Positions 1 through 6,711 of a stretch of 9,267 nucleotides of DNA are shown piece after piece. Positions within the stretch are counted from its first letter, which is position 1, and each line of letters opens with the position of its first letter. The DNA is from Alistipes sp. (GTDB taxonomy: Bacteria > Bacteroidota > Bacteroidia > Bacteroidales > Rikenellaceae), in assembly GCA_017631135.1 (NCBI GenBank), contig JAGBTW010000029.1, positions 1 through 9,267 of the forward strand. The letters are read 5' to 3'. Made by a program: the position numbers and the translations under genes. Under the pieces are notes generated by a model. It was not told the DNA's origin. It made no database searches and saw only the letters and a program-made list of their open reading frames with translations.

Positions 1-1477
1 TAATCTCGTTAGTGTGCTTACCTACATAGTAACGCACGTCAACACCAGCAGAGAGCTCCAAGCCTGGGAGCAACTCGTTGGTGTATGTCGAGAGCAAACC
101 ATACCACATGTGGTTGTTCACAGACTTTGACATAACCATCTTTGAACCATCGAGGCTCGCAGCATTCATATCCTGAATTGCGCCATAGTCGAAGGTACCA
201 TCCGACTTACGGAAGTTGTAGAGCAACTGACCGTTAGACGAACCATTCCACATTGAGCGGTCTGCCGATGTACGACCCTGACCAGAGTAGCCCGAACCAC
301 GACCGATAGACATGTAGAGAGCAGTAGAGAGTGACGACTTGCGGTCAATCTGCCACTGGTGGTTCAACGAAATCTGTGGCTTGTGGTACTCGTTAGTCAT
401 TGACGAGCGCTCCTTACCGTTATTATCGAAACCGTAGACAGCGTTGTAGCGATATTTGTCCTTCTCGCCTGTCCACTGTGCAACCTTATCCCACTCCGAG
501 ATAGAGAGACCTGCGTAAAGAGGCTTACGCTGGTTGTGCTTCTGGGGAGCACCAAAGGCTGTCAACGAAATCTGGTGGTTAGAGTTGATACGCTTTGAGA
601 GGTTTACAAACCAGTTGTAGCCCTCGTAGCCAGTACCCTGGATGTAGCCATCACCCCAACGCTTTGCCAACAACAAGCTTGCAGCCCAACCGCTATCCAT
701 AAGACCTGTTGAGAGGCTTACAGACATGGTGTTAGCGCCGTCGTTACCCACACCGTAAGATACGGTACCGCCACGCTTTGCGTCGATGGTGTTAGTCACG
801 ATGTTGATAGTACCACCCACTGAAGGAGATGAAATCTTTGACGCACCCATACCGCGCTGTGTCTGCATAGAGCGTGTAACATCAGAAAGACCAGCCCAGT
901 TAGACCAGTAGACACCACCCCACTCCATGTCGTTCACAGGCACACCGTTAATCATAACAGCGATGTTAGCAGACTTAAAACCACGCATGTTGATTTTTGA
1001 GTCGCCATAACCACCACCGTCCTTGGTAACGTAAACACCAGGTGTAGACTTCAAAATCTCGGGGAACTCCTGACCACCAAGCTTGAACTCAATCTCGCTT
1101 GCTGCAACAGTAGATACAGCAACGGGAGTACGACGCTGCACAGCCACAGACTGTGTAATCACAACATCCTCCATTGCGATTGCCTCTGCCTCCATCTTGA
1201 TGGTGCCGAGGTTCTGCTTTGGCTGCTTTGCATCCAAAGCGATAGTTTGGGTCTTGTAATTCAGATAGCTAATCTGAATCTCGTCGGCATCACGCACCTG
1301 CAACTGGAAGTTACCAGCCACGTCGGTTGAAGTGCCCTGCGTTGTCTCGGGAACTACGACTGTAGCACCGATAAGAGGCTGGTCGTTTTCGTCAACAACC
1401 ATACCTGTGACGATAATCTGTGCCGAGGCAATGTAGCCCACAGTCAGACCAAGCATCAAAAGTAAAAGTCTCTTCAT
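1..1477 (-). CDS. TonB-dependent outer-membrane receptor, N-terminal 492 codons (runs off left edge)
   Basis: The protein is an outer-membrane beta-barrel that would import a ligand using TonB/ExbBD energy. Reading from the ATG at 1477 the frame stays open to the edge of the window. Residues 1-20 are a signal peptide (MKRLLLLLML, cleavage after ASA). Residues 22-105 form a carboxypeptidase-regulatory-like beta-sandwich (VTGMVVDENDQPLIGATV; later ISYLNYKTQTIAL). Residues 115-230 are the plug domain, with PVAVSTV, LKSTPGVYV, INMRGF, INGVPVND and VGGTINIVTN. From about 235 the sequence is amphipathic barrel strand, including TAFGAPQKHNQR. The start is chosen because it gives a perfect signal peptide. 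The receptor lies 35 bp behind the glycosyltransferase on the same strand, with no clear promoter of its own in that gap. It does not show obvious SusC signatures, and no SusD is visible because the downstream side is outside the window. Family assignment is certain; the substrate is unknown. Confidence 0.95.
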   Translation of the reverse strand, partial: MKRLLLLMLGLTVGYIASAQIIVTGMVVDENDQPLIGATVVVPETTQGTSTDVAGNFQLQVRDADEIQISYLNYKTQTIALDAKQPKQNLGTIKMEAEAIAMEDVVITQSVAVQRRTPVAVSTVAASEIEFKLGGQEFPEILKSTPGVYVTKDGGGYGDSKINMRGFKSANIAVMINGVPVNDMEWGGVYWSNWAGLSDVTRSMQTQRGMGASKISSPSVGGTINIVTNTIDAKRGGTVSYGVGNDGANTMSVSLSTGLMDSGWAASLLLAKRWGDGYIQGTGYEGYNWFVNLSKRINSNHQISLTAFGAPQKHNQRKPLYAGLSISEWDKVAQWTGEKDKYRYNAVYGFDNNGKERSSMTNEYHKPQISLNHQWQIDRKSSLSTALYMSIGRGSGYSGQGRTSADRSMWNGSSNGQLLYNFRKSDGTFDYGAIQDMNAASLDGSKMVMSKSVNNHMWYGLLSTYTNELLPGLELSAGVDVRYYVGKHTNEI

Positions 1478-1512
1478 AAGCTTTTGTTTAAGTGATTATT
1501 AATTGAATTGTG

Positions 1513-2442
1513 TTAGTTTAGTTTCTGTTTCTTAATATATCGCCAAAAGGCGAGCAACTCGCGCTTCTTGCGCCAACCAAAGTTGGCAACAAGCACCTCC
1601 CACAGCGTGAAAAGATCAACCTTATGGCGTATCGAAGCGATGTGGCGACACACCTCCTCACAGCCATACGCCGCAACAAGCAGCCTATACAATTCGAGGC
1701 GCGTATCGCGCAAGTCGGCCCTGAACTCTCGTGGTATATCACCCTTAACATCGTGACACAGACGCACGTTGCACGCCATCTTTGCCACCGACATATTGTT
1801 GATGCAGCTCGACATATTTGCCATGTCGTAGTGGTAGACATAGGCCTCGGGGAGGGTCTTCACGCTCTTTGAGCGCGCCACAATGCGCAACAGCGCGAGC
1901 CAATCCTCGGCATAGTCGTACGAGAGGTCGAAGCGTATGTTGTGGAGCATGAACAACTCGCGACGAATGAGCGTGCCCCATATCGCGAGCTTCGTTCTGC
2001 GACGCAAAAGCTGCTTCAACAGCTGGCGAGGGCTCTCGGCATTCATCACGCGCTTCTTTACCACAACATCGTTGGCGTGGTGTGCCACCCAAGCCAAGCG
2101 CACGATGTCGCAACTATCGACATAGGGTACTGCAAGCTCCAACATATTAGTCTCCACCCAGTCGTCAGCATCGACAAACATCACCCACTCCGCCACAGCA
2201 CTCTCGATGCCCATGTTACGAGCCGAGCTGACACCGCCATTAGCCTTATCAAGCACCCTCACACGACCATCCACCGCAGCATAGCGCTGACACACCTCGA
2301 GGCTGCCATCGCTACTTCCGTCGTTGACAAGCAACAACTCGAAGTCGCCGAAAGTCTGCCCCAAAATCGAGTCAACACATCGGGGCAGGTGAGCCTCGGC
2401 GTTGTAGACGGGGATGATTATGCTAACAAGCGGTCTCTTCAT
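1513..2442 (-). CDS. Family 2 glycosyltransferase (GT-A fold)
   Basis: This 309-residue enzyme is predicted to transfer a sugar from a nucleotide-sugar to a glycan acceptor on the cytoplasmic face, as in cell-surface polysaccharide or lipid-linked glycan synthesis. The N-terminus VSIIIPVYNAE (residues 6-16) is the classic GT2 opening. VNDGSSDGS (39-47) and NGGVSSARN (68-76) bind the nucleotide, DADD (91-94) is the DxD metal site, and ED (179-180) in YAEDWLALLRI is the usual catalytic-base position. There is no membrane segment; the C-terminus is basic (KKQKLN). A TTG seven codons upstream (2463) could extend the frame, but it lies inside the -7 box of the promoter, so the ATG at 2442 (MKRPLVSIII) is the start. 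The TonB receptor follows after 35 bp, suggesting co-transcription. Acceptor and donor cannot be told from the sequence. GT2 assignment is very secure. Confidence 0.95.
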   Translation of the reverse strand: MKRPLVSIIIPVYNAEAHLPRCVDSILGQTFGDFELLLVNDGSSDGSLEVCQRYAAVDGRVRVLDKANGGVSSARNMGIESAVAEWVMFVDADDWVETNMLELAVPYVDSCDIVRLAWVAHHANDVVVKKRVMNAESPRQLLKQLLRRRTKLAIWGTLIRRELFMLHNIRFDLSYDYAEDWLALLRIVARSKSVKTLPEAYVYHYDMANMSSCINNMSVAKMACNVRLCHDVKGDIPREFRADLRDTRLELYRLLVAAYGCEEVCRHIASIRHKVDLFTLWEVLVANFGWRKKRELLAFWRYIKKQKLN

Positions 2443-2460
2443 ACACTTATATTTATCGGG

Positions 2461-2492
2461 CAAATATAATTAAAATTCGCGGGTTATCCAAA
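2461..2492 (-). promoter_or_regulatory. Bacteroidota-type promoter of the glycosyltransferase
   Basis: On the minus strand TTTG (2492-2489) is followed after exactly 20 nt by TATATTTG (2468-2461), a full match to the sigma-ABfr pattern TTTG-N19-21-TAnnTTTG. Transcription would begin near 2455, giving a leader of about 12 nt before the ATG at 2442. This rules out the upstream TTG as a start. Confidence 0.82.
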
Positions 2493-2613
2493 TTATATCA
2501 TATTTTACGACAAAAAGACCAAATATCAACCCCGCAACAGCCAAATACAAACAACCGTATATAACTAATTATCAAGACATTATTTTTGACTTCTCAAAAT
2601 AGTATGCGATGAA

Positions 2614-2646
2614 TTTGAAATATAAGAAAAAGTTTTGTTATTTTTG
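2614..2646 (+). promoter_or_regulatory. Bacteroidota-type promoter of the 142-residue membrane protein
   Basis: TTTG (2614-2617) and TATTTTTG (2639-2646) are separated by 21 nt, matching the Bacteroidota -33/-7 consensus. Transcription would start near 2653 and leave a leader of roughly 85-90 nt before the ATG at 2741, much longer than the other leaders here. It is divergent from the glycosyltransferase promoter, about 120 bp away. Confidence 0.75.
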
Positions 2647-2661
2647 TGATAGCAAAAAACA

Positions 2662-2704
2662 CGTTAGCAGCAGCCTTTAACGAGGTTCGGGCTACTCGCT
2701 AATG
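2662..2704 (+). promoter_or_regulatory. Hairpin in the leader of the small membrane-protein gene
   Basis: CGTTAGC (2662-2668) can pair with GCTAATG (2698-2704, one G-U). The stem continues through AG/CT and AGCC/GGCT, broken by a bulged C and one C-A mismatch, with a loop of about 14 nt. It lies wholly inside the predicted 5' leader, about 36 nt before the start codon, and has no T-tract. It could affect mRNA stability or translation. It matches no riboswitch class that I recognise. Confidence 0.4.
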
Positions 2705-2740
2705 GCAATATGACCACAGAACCTCAACAACAAACACACC

Positions 2741-3169
2741 ATGAACAACAAAAAATTCAGCATCGCAGCTTTTGCTTTGGCTACATTCATCATGCTTGTC
2801 ACACTCCTCACAGCTGTGATTGCAACACCCTCATTCCTTAACCGCATCCACACAACCATCCTTATGTGGCAGTTGCCTTTGGTTACTATCGCTCTTATCG
2901 TATTTGCAGCTGTTGCAGAGAAGGAGGACAAACTTGCAAAGATATTCCGCTTTATCGCTGTTGGCGTTTTGGCTATCGGCTTCTTCCTCACTAACATAAC
3001 AAAGAACACCGTTCAGGATGCCGTTAGCAACATCGAGAATTATGTAGACATTACAGAGGCTACAATCAAGAGCGAGGCAGAGAACATGCTCGAGTATGGC
3101 AGAACTATCGAGCGCGCAATCGACCGTGCCGAGAGAGAGATGTACGACGACGAGGATTACGATTGGTAA
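2741..3169 (+). CDS. Small three-helix inner-membrane protein, function unknown
   Basis: I do not recognise this 142-residue protein. After MNNKK there are three hydrophobic segments: about 7-29 (IAAFALATFIMLVTLLTAVIA), 39-59 (LMWQLPLVTIALIVFAAVA) and 68-85 (IFRFIAVGVLAIGFFL). The second and third are joined by a charged turn, EKEDKLAK. The remaining 55 or so residues are hydrophilic and probably helical, with spaced hydrophobics (NIENYVDITEATIKSEAENMLEYGRTIERAIDRAERE) that could form an amphipathic or coiled-coil helix, ending in a very acidic YDDEDYDW. Codon use resembles the neighbours. It stands alone, with its own promoter, a structured leader and a strong terminator, which supports its being a real, separately controlled gene. 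No enzymatic motif or metal-binding residues are visible. A scaffold or regulatory membrane role is possible but unproven. Confidence 0.85.
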   Translation: MNNKKFSIAAFALATFIMLVTLLTAVIATPSFLNRIHTTILMWQLPLVTIALIVFAAVAEKEDKLAKIFRFIAVGVLAIGFFLTNITKNTVQDAVSNIENYVDITEATIKSEAENMLEYGRTIERAIDRAEREMYDDEDYDW

Positions 3170-3200
3170 ACCAACCGTAGCGTTGTAACACTCGACATTT

Positions 3201-3232
3201 GGGGGCTGGCTAAAATCGTTTAGTCAGCCTCT
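3201..3232 (+). terminator. Intrinsic terminator hairpin after the small membrane-protein gene
   Basis: A 14-bp stem (3201-3214 with 3219-3232, three or so G-U pairs) is closed by a four-base ATCG loop, about 31 bp after the stop codon. The T-run that follows is short (TTTG), so termination may be imperfect, but the stem is strong and well placed. Confidence 0.75.
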
Positions 3233-3262
3233 TTGCGTTACAAAAAAGAGTAGTTGCCAACA

Positions 3263-3334
3263 ATAGAGAATTTAGAGAGGGAAACAAAAAAACACTCCAC
3301 TCCCTAACTTCTCTAATATCCCTAATTTCACTAA
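3263..3334. repeat. 9-bp-periodic inverted repeat in the gene-free stretch 3233-3466
   Basis: On the plus strand four consecutive 9-mers share the form NNTCNCTAA: 3299-3307, 3308-3316, 3317-3325 and 3326-3334. About 25 bp to the left, the complementary pattern TAGAGA occurs twice with the same 9-bp step (from 3264 and 3273). TTAGAGA (3272-3278) is the exact inverse of TCTCTAA (3310-3316), and GGGA (3279-3282) that of TCCC (3301-3304). The arms could therefore fold as an imperfect stem around an A-rich centre. No coding potential is evident. The rest of this 297-bp gap holds the upstream terminator and the next promoter. Confidence 0.55.
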
Positions 3335-3413
3335 ACCACCCATCTTTCTACCCCACAACCACAAAGCCAACACCCGACATATTTAGTCTTAATTATGATT
3401 TTTTTATATAAAT

Positions 3414-3447
3414 TTTGGCTCAAATTAAAAATAAATCCTTATATTTG
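3414..3447 (+). promoter_or_regulatory. Bacteroidota-type promoter of the resB-ccsA-peroxidase set
   Basis: TTTG (3414-3417) and TATATTTG (3440-3447) are 22 nt apart, one more than the usual 19-21. The -7 box is a perfect match. The start site would be near 3454, leaving a leader of only about 13 nt before the ATG at 3467. Confidence 0.68.
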
Positions 3448-3466
3448 AGGCAAATATTTATTAACA

Positions 3467-4324
3467 ATGGAGTGTCGCAAAAGCCAAATATTTATAATTG
3501 AGCTCGTTATCGTTATTATTACGATAGCAACAACCCTGCTTTTGCAGCATTTCACAGGCAATTTCCCATTAGACATTTTCGCCTTTCCGCTAAACATCGT
3601 AGCCATCGTTCTGTGGCTCGCGGCGATATATGTGATATACAACAACCGCAACAGCTCTTTGGTAGCGCAATCGCTGCTCTCCATGCGCGCAACATGGCTA
3701 TCGTTGGGTAGCATGGTCGCAACGGGCATCTACCTCGGTCTGCAGCGCGAGCCAGATGCGACATCGTGGCTTGTGGTTGTGGGTATACTATTTACACTTA
3801 CCCACCTTATGCTCGTCACCCTGCGCGGGTGGCGCACACCAAAGGGGATACGCTGGCGCTTCACGCTGCTCCATGCAGGACTCATCGTGGCTCTTGGCGC
3901 GGGCTTTTGGGGTGCACCCGACCGCGTGCAGCTGCGCACAGCCCTCACCCTCGAGCAACCCACAGACTTGGCATACCACATGGATGGCATAGCCACAAAA
4001 CTTGACCACACGCTAACGCTTCACGACCTCACGGCAGAGTATAACACCAACGGCACACCCACCCACTTCGAGGCAGAGGTAGTCATTGATAACAAGACGG
4101 TTACGCTTCGTGTTAACCACCCATATAATAGGACTTTAGGCGAGAAGATTTACCTTGTGAGCGTGGGCGACAAGCCCGCAAGCGCAACGCCCTACTGCAT
4201 AGTAGAGATTGTGCGTGAGCCGTGGCAGTGGCTCTCACTCGTGGGCATCGTGATGCTGCTTGCGGGAGCGGTGATGCTCTTCGTGCGTGGTCCACGCCAC
4301 CAAGCAAACATAGAGAAGAAGTAG
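3467..4324 (+). CDS. resB: ResB-like cytochrome c biogenesis protein (System II haem-ligation complex)
   Basis: This is the partner of CcsA in System II cytochrome c maturation, which exports haem and attaches it to CxxCH motifs outside the membrane. The 285-residue protein has about six hydrophobic segments (near 9-27, 39-57, 75-92, 99-118, 132-149 and 254-274). An extracytoplasmic domain of about 105 residues lies before the last helix. ResB-type features are the helix LLHAGLIVALGAGFWG, whose His136 fits the conserved transmembrane haem-ligand position, then VNHPYN (217-222), EKIYLVS, and the closing IVEIVREPWQWLSLVGIVMLLAG. It is much shorter than stand-alone CcsB/ResB proteins of other phyla, so the assignment rests on the C-terminal half plus the adjacent ccsA. 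It is the first gene behind the promoter, and its TAG is one base before the ccsA ATG, indicating tight co-translation. Confidence 0.83.
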   Translation: MECRKSQIFIIELVIVIITIATTLLLQHFTGNFPLDIFAFPLNIVAIVLWLAAIYVIYNNRNSSLVAQSLLSMRATWLSLGSMVATGIYLGLQREPDATSWLVVVGILFTLTHLMLVTLRGWRTPKGIRWRFTLLHAGLIVALGAGFWGAPDRVQLRTALTLEQPTDLAYHMDGIATKLDHTLTLHDLTAEYNTNGTPTHFEAEVVIDNKTVTLRVNHPYNRTLGEKIYLVSVGDKPASATPYCIVEIVREPWQWLSLVGIVMLLAGAVMLFVRGPRHQANIEKK

Positions 4325-4325
4325 T

Positions 4326-5120
4326 ATGGAGTTAGGCTGGAACATATTTCCTTGGGTAGCGGTGGTGGTATTCGCCATTTCGTTAGTCGCTGCTGTGTTT
4401 GCCGCCATGAGGCGCGAGCGCAGCACCGTCGCCATTGCATGCAGCGCAACGGCGATAGCCCTACTCCTCGGTTTTATCATTGCGCTATGGACAACTCTCG
4501 AGCGACCACCACTACGCACGATGGGCGAGACACGCTTGTGGTACTCACTCTTCTTGCTCATAGCGGGACTCTTCACCTATGCGCGCTGGCAGTTTAGATG
4601 GATACTCTCCTTCTCGACACTCCTTGCCACCGTATTCATGGTTATCAACATCCTCAAACCCGAGATTCACGACCAAACGCTTATGCCCGCACTGCAGAGC
4701 GTGTGGTTTGTACCCCATGTCTCGGTATACATGTTCTCCTACGCACTGCTTGGGTGCGCCACGATGCTCGCCATAGGTGCGCTATACAGCCGAAGCGACA
4801 AGCTCGACAGCGCCATCGAGCGACTGCTCTACGGAGGCTTGGCATTTGTTACCATAGGCATGCTCACAGGAGCGATATGGGCAAAGGATGCGTGGGGAGC
4901 ATACTGGAGCTGGGATGCCAAGGAGGCTTGGGCAGCGGTGACATGGGGTCTATACCTCGTTGCCATACACCTCGCGCTGCGCCCCTCGACATACAGCACG
5001 ACATGGCGAAAGCGCATATACTACGCAGTCATAATCGTGGCATTCATGGCGCTGCAAATGTGCTGGTGGGGCGTAAACTACCTGCCCACAGCAGCCTCAA
5101 GCGTACACGCCTACAACTAA
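4326..5120 (+). CDS. ccsA: Cytochrome c biogenesis protein CcsA (ResC), haem-handling WWD protein
   Basis: CcsA forms the extracytoplasmic haem site of the System II synthetase and presents haem to apocytochromes. The 264-residue polytopic protein has hydrophobic segments near 9-27, 36-54, 72-85, 93-110, 130-152, 168-186, 202-217 and 231-249. The diagnostic WWD motif spans 185-207, with WGAYWSWDAKEAW at 190-202. Flanking histidines fit the periplasmic haem ligands: His131 in QSVWFVPHVSVYMFSYA and His261 in the terminal SSVHAYN; His215 is a further candidate. The length is normal for CcsA/ResC. It sits between the ResB-like gene and a tri-heme cytochrome, exactly the substrate class it serves. 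Many Bacteroidota carry a fused CcsBA; here the two are separate adjacent genes. The assignment is very secure. Confidence 0.95.
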   Translation: MELGWNIFPWVAVVVFAISLVAAVFAAMRRERSTVAIACSATAIALLLGFIIALWTTLERPPLRTMGETRLWYSLFLLIAGLFTYARWQFRWILSFSTLLATVFMVINILKPEIHDQTLMPALQSVWFVPHVSVYMFSYALLGCATMLAIGALYSRSDKLDSAIERLLYGGLAFVTIGMLTGAIWAKDAWGAYWSWDAKEAWAAVTWGLYLVAIHLALRPSTYSTTWRKRIYYAVIIVAFMALQMCWWGVNYLPTAASSVHAYN

Positions 5121-5162
5121 TTGCAACCCAATAAAATAAAACATACTAAAATAAATAATCCT

Positions 5163-6581
5163 ATGAAAAACTCGAAGAAAAAACAGTTCCTGCTCATAGC
5201 AGCGCTCGCACTCGTTGTGGTGTCGTTCGTTGTCTATAGAGTATCTATCCGCCCTCCCGCAGCAGAGCTTGCTCCCGAGGTGCGCGTAGCAGAGATTTTG
5301 AAGAAGGGTGGTTGCATCAGCTGCCACAGCGCCAACCCCGAGCTTCCATTCTATGCCGACATGCCCATTGCTGGCAAGATGGTGCAGGAGGATGTAAAGG
5401 AGGGCTACCGCGCCTTCGACATCACACCTCTTATGGAGGCACTCAAGAGTGGCGAGACGCCCAACCCTGTGGATGTTGCAAAGGTTGAGAAGGTTATCAA
5501 CGACAAGCGCATGCCCGAGGCGAAGTACTACCTCATGCATTGGGGCAGCCAGACTACCGACGCCAAGAGCGACATCATCACCGACTGGGCTACAGCCTAT
5601 CGCACAGCATACTACGCCGATGGCCTCGAGGGTGAGCGCAGTGGCGAGCCCATTCGCCCCATCATCCCCGCCACGGACATCAACAAGGAGAAGGCACTGC
5701 TTGGCTTTGCACTCTACCACGACACACGCCTCTCGGTAGACAACACCGTGTCGTGTGCATCGTGCCACGGTCTCGACACAGGTGGTGTGGACAACCATCA
5801 GTACTCACACGGCGTTGAGGATCGCTTGGGAGGTGTCAACGCCCCCACAGTATATAACGCGGTATACAATTTTGTACAGTTCTGGGATGGTCGCGCCAAG
5901 ACCCTCGCCGAGCAGGCTGCAGGACCTCCGCTCAACCCCGTGGAGATGGCATCAACATCATTCGACGAGATTATCGCCAAGCTCTCGGCTGACGAGGAGT
6001 ATGTTGCGAAGTTTGCAGCGCTCTACCCCGAGGGCATCACCGAGGCGACAATAACCAATGCCATCGAGGAGTTCGAGCGCACGCTCACAACACCCAACTC
6101 GCGCTTCGACCAGTGGCTATTGGGCGACGATAGCGCACTTACCGCACAGGAGCTTAAGGGCTACGAGTTGTTCAAGGAGTACAACTGCGCAACATGCCAC
6201 GTGGGCCCCAACCTCGGAGGTCAGTCATACGAGCTTATGGGCTTGCGCCGCCACTACTTCGATACTCGCGGCATGGAGCTTACCGAGGAGGATAATGGCC
6301 GCTTCAAGCAGACAAACGAGGAGCGCGACCGTCACCGCTTCAAGGTTCCCGGCTTGCGTAACATCGAGCTCACATGGCCATATTACCACGACGGCACTCG
6401 CCTAACCATGGATGATGCTGTGCGCGATATGGCTCTCTATCAGTGCGACGTGGAGCTTACCGCCGAGGAGAACGAGGCTATCGTGGCGTTCCTACGCACA
6501 CTCACGGGCGAATACAACGGCATGTTGCTCACCAACTCTAACAAGTATGGCGTAATCGTTACTCACGACGACCACGAGTAA
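5163..6581 (+). CDS. Membrane-anchored tri-heme cytochrome c peroxidase (MauG/CcpA superfamily)
   Basis: It is predicted to reduce hydrogen peroxide to water in the periplasm. The 472-residue protein starts at the ATG at 5163 (MKNSKKKQFLLIAALALVVV); a TTG at 5121 in frame lacks support. Residues 9-25 are an uncleaved anchor or signal segment without a lipobox. Residues 40-85 are a haem-binding domain with CISCH (51-55) in the style of Pfam Haem_bd. The peroxidase core follows: GFALYHDTRLS (181-191), CASCH (198-202), FWDGRAKTLAEQA (240-252), PVEM (259-262, Glu261 fits the catalytic glutamate), CATCH (342-346), FKVPGLRN (393-400), PYYHDG (406-411), and Met423 as a possible axial ligand. Classical bacterial peroxidases have two haems; an extra N-terminal haem plus anchor is known in quinol peroxidases such as E. 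coli YhjA. It lies 42 bp after ccsA, whose product would load its haems. Electron donor unproven. Confidence 0.93.
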   Translation: MKNSKKKQFLLIAALALVVVSFVVYRVSIRPPAAELAPEVRVAEILKKGGCISCHSANPELPFYADMPIAGKMVQEDVKEGYRAFDITPLMEALKSGETPNPVDVAKVEKVINDKRMPEAKYYLMHWGSQTTDAKSDIITDWATAYRTAYYADGLEGERSGEPIRPIIPATDINKEKALLGFALYHDTRLSVDNTVSCASCHGLDTGGVDNHQYSHGVEDRLGGVNAPTVYNAVYNFVQFWDGRAKTLAEQAAGPPLNPVEMASTSFDEIIAKLSADEEYVAKFAALYPEGITEATITNAIEEFERTLTTPNSRFDQWLLGDDSALTAQELKGYELFKEYNCATCHVGPNLGGQSYELMGLRRHYFDTRGMELTEEDNGRFKQTNEERDRHRFKVPGLRNIELTWPYYHDGTRLTMDDAVRDMALYQCDVELTAEENEAIVAFLRTLTGEYNGMLLTNSNKYGVIVTHDDHE

Positions 6582-6602
6582 CACAACAACTGATTAACAA
6601 GA

Positions 6603-6640
6603 GAGAGTCTGTTCAGCAAACTGAGCAGACTCTCGTCTTT
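6603..6640 (+). terminator. Intrinsic terminator of the cytochrome gene set
   Basis: A 14-bp stem (6603-6616 with 6621-6634, one G-U pair) and a CAAA tetraloop start 21 bp after the peroxidase stop codon. They are followed by the T-rich GTCTTTATATTTTG. This is a strong candidate for the end of the three-gene transcript and insulates the permease gene. Confidence 0.85.
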
Positions 6641-6664
6641 ATATTTTGTTTAACAAAAAATTAC

Positions 6665-6672
6665 TACCTTTG
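6665..6672 (+). promoter_or_regulatory. Probable -7 box of the permease promoter
   Basis: TACCTTTG is a perfect Bacteroidota -7 element. The only nearby TTTG (6645-6648) is 16 nt upstream, short of the normal 19-21, so the -33 box is weak or absent. Transcription would begin near 6679, leaving about 33 nt of leader. This is too short for a purine riboswitch. Confidence 0.55.
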
Positions 6673-6711
6673 GGGCGCAAACAGTTTTAACCCATTTACA
6701 ACAATAGCATT

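Noticed and set aside
2443..2463. Alternative upstream TTG start for the glycosyltransferase
   Set aside because: The TTG is part of the -7 promoter box and so would not be in the transcript; the ATG at 2442 gives the normal family N-terminus.
1942..2469. Plus-strand open frame of 175 codons
   Set aside because: It is antisense to the glycosyltransferase, whose motifs are intact; the frame has no recognisable domain or promoter.
2662..2704. Possible tRNA-like or small RNA gene because of the GGTTCG stretch in a loop
   Set aside because: The surrounding sequence does not form acceptor, D and T arms; it is better described as a single imperfect leader hairpin.
3299..3334. CRISPR-like array
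   Set aside because: The units are 9 bp and directly adjacent with no spacers, and no cas gene is present.
5121..5162. Alternative upstream TTG start for the peroxidase
   Set aside because: It would place a polar 14-residue extension before a perfect signal-anchor that begins at the ATG at 5163.
5097..5798. Long open frame of 233 codons on the minus strand
   Set aside because: It lies wholly antisense to ccsA and the peroxidase, shows no protein-family motif, and arises from the codon bias of the true genes.
6673..6711. Possible purine riboswitch before the permease
   Set aside because: The predicted leader is only about 33 nt and contains no three-way-junction elements, so there is no room for an aptamer.
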